Assembly (NCBI GenBank): GCA_037127315.1
Contig: JBBBDQ010001611.1
Span: 186,001 to 250,000 of the forward strand
Length of the DNA stretch: 64,000 bases
Direction: 5' to 3'
From: Ascarosepion bandense
Taxonomy: Eukaryota > Mollusca > Cephalopoda > Sepiida > Sepiidae
This document shows, in pieces, positions 58,762 through 64,000 of this stretch. The first letter of the stretch is position 1. Each line of letters begins with the position of its first letter. A program made the position numbers and the translations under genes. The notes under the pieces are model-generated. The model saw only the letters and a program-made list of their open reading frames with translations. It made no database searches and was not told the origin of the DNA.

Positions 58762-58972
58762 AAGCTCTCTCCCCTCCCCTGTATAACCTTCACTTTCTCT
58801 CCGCCTATGTATCTGTCATTGCACCTGCTTTCTCAGCTTTCTATTGTTCCTTTCTAACTAGCTTGTACTCCTCACTCTTTTCTAACTAATCTTTTTACAT
58901 TTATGTAACCCCCTGCACATCAGTGGCGTTTCTGCCTTGCTCGGGGTGAAATGATTAAAAAAAAATAAAATA
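58762..58972 (+). mobile_element. LINE-B-like 3' end, plus strand, with A-rich tail
   Basis: It reads as a 3' untranslated end: pyrimidine-rich, then TATGTAACCCCCTGCACATC, CCTTGCTCGGGGTGAAATGA and an A-rich tail. This is the same terminal motif as LINE-B1-B3 in reverse orientation. It replaces about 1 kb of unit 1 (31100-32125). Confidence 0.55.
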
Positions 58973-59113
58973 CTTGTCTAGGTGTATGAAACATTTATTG
59001 CACTCAAATTTGTACGAAAAATAAAAGACTGCAGTTTCAATGAATATTTGACATTTATGAAAATTTAAACGGAGTAATGTGTCAATGTCTTTTTCTTTCT
59101 ATGTCTACAGTGA

Positions 59114-59163
59114 CTATGTTCCAAATGCATCACGGTGGACATCTGTAACTGTTTCATCATTTA
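59114..59163 (-). CDS. Exon-like acidic C-terminal segment, counterpart of 32265-32314
   Basis: Frame kept: NDETVTDVHRDAFGT, then a stop. Confidence 0.2.
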
Positions 59164-59279
59164 CTATGGCGTTAATGCTTTGATCACAACGAGATGGAAT
59201 GGGCTGGGTTTTCACGAACAGCTTGCTTCACTATGTCCAAAAGAATGTAAATTAACTACAGTATTAACACATATAGTAT

Positions 59280-59775
59280 TCATTTTCCTGTGTTTTAGTA
59301 CTTTACTCAACTTCTGGAACGAGTCTTTCGCTATGCCAATTCGCCTTCGGATCTCAGTGTCACACTTTCTATCTTCTGTTAGAGCACTTTCCGGGTATTT
59401 CAATTTTTGTACCAGCTCGATTTTTGTATCTCCCACCTGTATTTGTCATTTGGGGCTGCGTTGTTGCTGATGACTATGCATTCGGTTTTCTTGCAGATGA
59501 ATTGTAGCCTTTTCTTGTCACTCTCATCAGGTACTCTCTGTAGGAGGTTTTGTAGTTTCTTTTCCGTGTCCGCTATCTGCACTATATCCCCTGGGTACAT
59601 TATGTTCTTAAAATTGTGGCCTCCGATGACATATCCTGGATTTACATCAAGGGTTCTCTGTATAGTCACTCTGCACAAGCTGAATAAATCCGGCGAAAAG
59701 ACACATCATTGTCTTACGCCCCTTTCTATCTTTGTGAAGGAGAAGGAGAAATAAAGAAAGCAGCACGAGTAAGAA
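59280..59775 (-). mobile_element. LINE-C (RTE-like) RT remnant
   Basis: Minus-strand frames 59400-59678 and 59212-59436 cover LNPGYVIGG-like sequence, a mutated catalytic box (NIMYPGDIVQIAD in place of MYADD), TEKKLQNLLQRVPDESDKK, then RRRIGIAKDSFQKLSKVLK. It is inactive because the first Asp of the DD pair is lost. Confidence 0.65.
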
Positions 59776-61555
59776 CTTGAGGGGGTGTAAATACGGGCCG
59801 CTTGGGCAGTTGTGCCCGGTCAGCGGTTAACAAATTCTGTTACATTCTGCTGGATTGACTGTTCTCTACTCCCATGTTCATCTGCTTGCATCGGCCGGAA
59901 AATGTGTACAAATAAGCAACTCGGATCACATATTTAGCTTTCAACGCAAATTCATTTATGGACAGGAAGAAACATGAAACAGTGCATTGAAATTTAATTT
60001 GCAGTTTTTTAGAAAATCTCTCTCCTTCCATTGTTTAATAAATATTTTCACACTTGCTTGGGAAATTTGCAAACAGAGAAGCAAAGAAGGTTATTTTAAT
60101 TTTGTACTCACCACAAGGACTTGGAGACTTGACATTCACAGGATATGTTCAAGGCACGAATGACAGTGAGAAGTAGCAAATAATCTACCTAAAAAGCTTG
60201 TGTACATGGCCGGTGAAACAAAGATTTGTAAATAGTATTTACATATATATATAAATATTGACATCATTCTCCGTGATGTATACAATCATACTACTCTCCC
60301 ACCAATCAATATTAAACCTACTACTTAAAAAAATATATTACTATTAGCATGCCCCATTCAAGCATTCTTTCATGATCCCTAGGCAATATTTCTTCTCAAA
60401 TAGATGGTATTGCGATGGGATCTCCTTTAGATCCCCTCTTTTCTAATTGTTATATGGCACATTAAAAAATAAAATACTTAATGACACTACTAAAATCCAT
60501 ATATATATATGTATATTTATGATATATAAATGACAAAATTGAAAGTCACTCAAATTTACATTAGAATTTAATATTAATAATAAAATTCTATTCCTGAATG
60601 TATTAATTTATTCCGGCACTCATAGATTTACAACTTTTCTATAGAGGAATACAAATAGCATAAACTCATGTCTTCCTAATGATAATAGTGATTAACCCAA
60701 AGATATAAGTTAGATGTGATAAAAAACTTAATTCAACACATGCAAATATTACCTTCTTCCTAAGTCATATTCTGTAAAGAATTACACCACATTAAACAAT
60801 TTTTTGAAATGGATTTCCTAAATCTGTCATTGATCACCGAACTGAAATACGATGGAAATTTAGGTACCTGAATTTAGATTTATGTACTCTCTCACATCGT
60901 TCTTGTAGATTTTTTTTTTCTTTTTGATTACGTGAGAGACATTCATGAAAATATTTAACAGAATAGCCCAATTATTTTTATTACAAGGCTTTTTAGCGAA
61001 AAAGTTCGACTCATAAAAGGGTCAGAATAAATTTCACTTTTTTACGATTTAGGTTTACAAAAATATATTAAAAATCTATCAATCAATTATTAAACTAAAT
61101 AAATACTGGTGACTTAATTGTTTTCTCTAGTAACGTCAGTTTTAAAACAAAGAATTTATTTCATGCTTTTGTTTCATTATTATTGTAGGTGGAATTACAA
61201 CTATAAGAAATGTTTATTGCCATATGTTCCTTCTCTTTGTCGAAGTTGTTTTAAACATGACTGGGTAAATTGTCATTTATCGTTTTAAATGTATAAACAT
61301 CGATTTCAAAAGATACACCGAAAGTGTCCTTTATAATCCGGATGTCACAATTAAAGTAGTTTCATTATTTTACACATCGATTTTAATTAAGAATTGATTG
61401 ATTCAATTAGTAGGAAAATCTAGCAAATAAGTTTCTGCTGATTTGGTTTCCTTTAGGGATTTGACATTCTCTTATCATAAAACCCTGTGTGGAGGCGGAA
61501 ATGAGTGGTTACATTCTCGCGGTCAGTAGTAGATATGTATAAATGCTTTTCTATT
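59776..61555. other. Gene-free AT-rich stretch, repeat of 131-1915
   Basis: Collinear with the window start, apart from small indels such as about 18 extra bases near 60400. Nothing coding. Confidence 0.6.
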
Positions 61556-62105
61556 TTTGCGATGCAGATGATTGGAGTGTCAACATCTTATCTAATCTAA
61601 ACTTATTTGTAAATGGAACTTTGTCTGTTTATGTGTATGTGTGTGTGTGTCTGTGTGTGTCCGTTACCATTAGAATCCTAAACGGCGTAAACAATTTTCG
61701 TGAAAATTTAAGCGTCTGCGAGTGTTCTTAGCTACATTTTATGTCGAGGTACCCCTGATAAATATCGAAAATCGATAAACGAAAAAATCGGTTTATAGAA
61801 GGTGTGGGCCGATTTTAATCAAATTTGATACACTCATAGACAGACATAAGAAAAGATATTCAGAAGTTTCAAGTTTGCATTTCTTACAATAGTGCAGAAC
61901 ATCGATTATATATATATATAAGGCAAGATGTTTGTGCGTGTGTCTGTTTATCTGTCTGTATGTCCTTTATACAAATCCACAATTTTTATCCGATTCTCAC
62001 CAAACTTCACACAAATATTCTTTAGGCAGATTCTGAGCTCCAGGACAATGGATTAGTTTTAAAGCTTTCATTACATCCGAGCAACGCCGGGCTATACTGC
62101 TCGTA
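61556..62105. repeat. Unclassified interspersed repeat with GT microsatellite
   Basis: Counterpart of 1916-2455, with a shorter TA run (61908-61920). Confidence 0.35.
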
Positions 62106-62384
62106 AATTAATATTACCGTGACTAGTAACCAAAAAAACGTAAATATTATCTGGAGATAAATGTAGAACAAGAAGGAAATTCTAGGGTTTGTTGAGGTGA
62201 ATACTTAAATGAGTGACCGGTTTGTGTTGTATCAATTTCATCATATATCTAGAGGGAAATTTACGACTAGACTAAGTTCGCGTTCATATATAATAGGTAT
62301 TTGTAGTGTGTAGCAAGGTGTGAATATTTGATTGATCCTTGATAGTTCTACTCACTATCAAAACACACAAACGACGGAAGAAAA

Positions 62385-63210
62385 ACTTTGTTTTTACCAG
62401 AATTTATTATCGGTGTGCATGATATTAACAACCTAAGATACGCTAATAACACGCCTTTAATGACATGTACGAAAAGAAAACTACAGGTATCCCAAAAACT
62501 ATTTAGTAACGGAAAGCTAGAAGAAAGGACTAATCACAAATTGTATGAAGAAAGAATATATAGTTGTCATCAAGTAAAAAAGACCAAGATACAAGCAACG
62601 AATTGGAATTGTCAAAATCAAAAAATTACAGAAATTTAAGTATCTGGAAATTATTTTATTGAACAGAAGAAATGTGACATAGAAATCTGAAACGCATTGG
62701 AATGGCAAAAATAGCCATTCAAAGACTAAAGAATGTGTTAAGAAGTAGAAGACAGTTTCATTAGAAGCAAAGAAAAGAGTGCAGAACTGCCATGTAATAT
62801 AAATACTCCTATATGGCAATGATTGATGGACAACTTTCATAAAAGAAACAAATAAATTAAAGAAACAGGGACAAGTTTCTGCAGAGGAGTGCTGGGAATA
62901 CTATAGATATGCCTTTGTCTTAAGAAAAATGAAAATGATATTTATGCTTAAATTCAGTAAGCCATGAAATTTAGAAATGAGAAAGAATGAAGAAAAATTT
63001 AAGTGGAAAATATATCGGAAAGAAAGAGGGACAGAGGGAAAAAGTATGAAACAACAACAACTAGATGGTGTAAATAAATGTCGGAACAGGGAGTTGGATA
63101 GATATTAAAAAGACACACGTTGTTCAGCGCTATGAAAGATAAGAATGTTGCGGTGAGCCATGATCGTTAACGTCTTCAATGATCAAGGCACATAAAAAGA
63201 GTCACATTTC
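62385..63210 (+). mobile_element. LINE-C (RTE-like) RT and C-terminal remnant
   Basis: Counterpart of 2735-3560. The first frame reads NNLRYANNTPLMT and KRKLQ, with the same loss of both catalytic Asp, so the defect predates the unit duplication. Confidence 0.6.
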
Positions 63211-63649
63211 AAGTTTTACATCATATGCCGTCGTCAGCATGATCGTCAAGTATTTTTAATCATATTTGCAAAAAGGGCATCTAATAAGCGATAGTTAAGA
63301 ATTTGACAACGACTATTAATAAAAATTTGGGGAGAAATGAAAGTTAAATATAAAAATCTGCCAAACCACAAATAAATAGATACAAGTTTCTTTGAAATAT
63401 CGAATAAGTAAAAATATATATTTATATCTTGTTAATAGATCAATAATTATATCTGTAAAATATCGAAATCAAATATTTCTTCTTGACATTTTGAGAAGTC
63501 CAAACAATGAAAAATATACGAATTTTCTAATCTGAAGATGAAATATAAAATTCTATATGGAATTATGTTTTAGAGAAGATTAATTTAGGAGATTTTATTT
63601 TTCAATACAAAAAAAAACTTCACTGGGCTTTCATATTTTTTATCTCCCT
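63211..63649. other. No gene; 3' flank of LINE-C
   Basis: Collinear with 3561-3984. Nothing recognised. Confidence 0.45.
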
Positions 63650-64000
63650 AACAATCCTAGCGTTACATAGCCAAAATTTTCCTCAATCTGTGAGCTGAAC
63701 TTAGAAAGACATTTTTTGTATATCTCTTAAGCGATCGTTTCCAGGGATACATTGAAAGTGTTTTTATTCCATTTTTTATCATTTCAAGTGAACCCACACT
63801 CACTGTTACGATTATTGTTTTCAATTTCTACATTTTTCTCTTTCATTTTCCAGGTTTCTATATATTTTTTTATAGTAAAATCCGTTAGACAATCCGTATC
63901 AATTAATAAGCAATATGTTTTTTGGTTTTTTTAAAAATAACGTCCGGGCTATTTCATTTCTGTAACCGGTGCTGTGTGATGTTTATACCAGTGTTGGTTT
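63650..64000 (-). mobile_element. LINE-A (R2-like) C-terminal remnant, cut by window end
   Basis: Counterpart of 3985-4330. It marks that a third unit continues beyond the window. Confidence 0.5.

Noticed and set aside
1..64000. CRISPR arrays, operons or phage features
   Set aside because: Spaced direct repeats are absent, and the spliced genes and LINE/SINE content are eukaryotic.

Overview
This is a non-coding-rich, AT-rich window of an animal genome. The evidence is spliced genes with GT-AG introns, TATA boxes and AATAAA signals, many decayed non-LTR retrotransposons (LINEs), tRNA-derived SINEs, mariner remnants and long GT/GA/AT microsatellites. The mix resembles a marine invertebrate, perhaps a cephalopod mollusc. 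That placement is inference; nothing here is a definitive taxonomic marker. Nothing suggests a bacterium, phage or organelle.

The main finding is a nested tandem array. At the top level the window contains the end of one repeat unit (1 to about 3236), a full unit (about 3237-32710), a second full unit (about 32711-62880) and the start of a third (about 62881-64000). The units are about 29.5-30.2 kb long. Positions near 1, 59647 and (partly) 32440 correspond to one another, as do 3236, 32715 and 62882. Each full unit holds two copies of one small gene, four in all. An older duplication therefore made an a-type/b-type pair, and a younger one copied the whole pair (a-types at 8006 and 37680; b-types at 20727 and 48635).

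Each gene has a TATA box, a non-coding first exon of about 65 nt, a second exon with the signal peptide, and a third exon with an acidic mature peptide. The product is 57 residues: an 18-24 residue signal peptide, then about 33 residues with 12 acidic side chains and no Cys or aromatic residue. Exon lengths are invariant and coding changes are few, while introns and flanks carry many indels. I do not recognise the family.

Between the genes lie three LINE families. LINE-A is R2-like and lies on the minus strand. LINE-B is Jockey/CR1-like, with endonuclease and RT, mostly on the minus strand. LINE-C is RTE-like and mostly on the plus strand. All inspected copies are truncated or carry stops. 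There are also mariner transposase 3' ends, a GIY-YIG remnant, a tRNA-derived SINE inside intron 1 of every gene copy, and a SINE-like insertion with 12-bp target duplications. Insertions and deletions specific to one unit give a relative chronology.

Other points of interest are an 82-bp exact inverted copy of LINE-B pasted into another repeat, a quasi-palindrome at a LINE 3' end, a possible two-exon gene at 28758-29401 whose promoter is missing from the other unit, and paired minus-strand acidic exon-like segments near 30.8 and 32.3 kb with counterparts at 58.5 and 59.1 kb.
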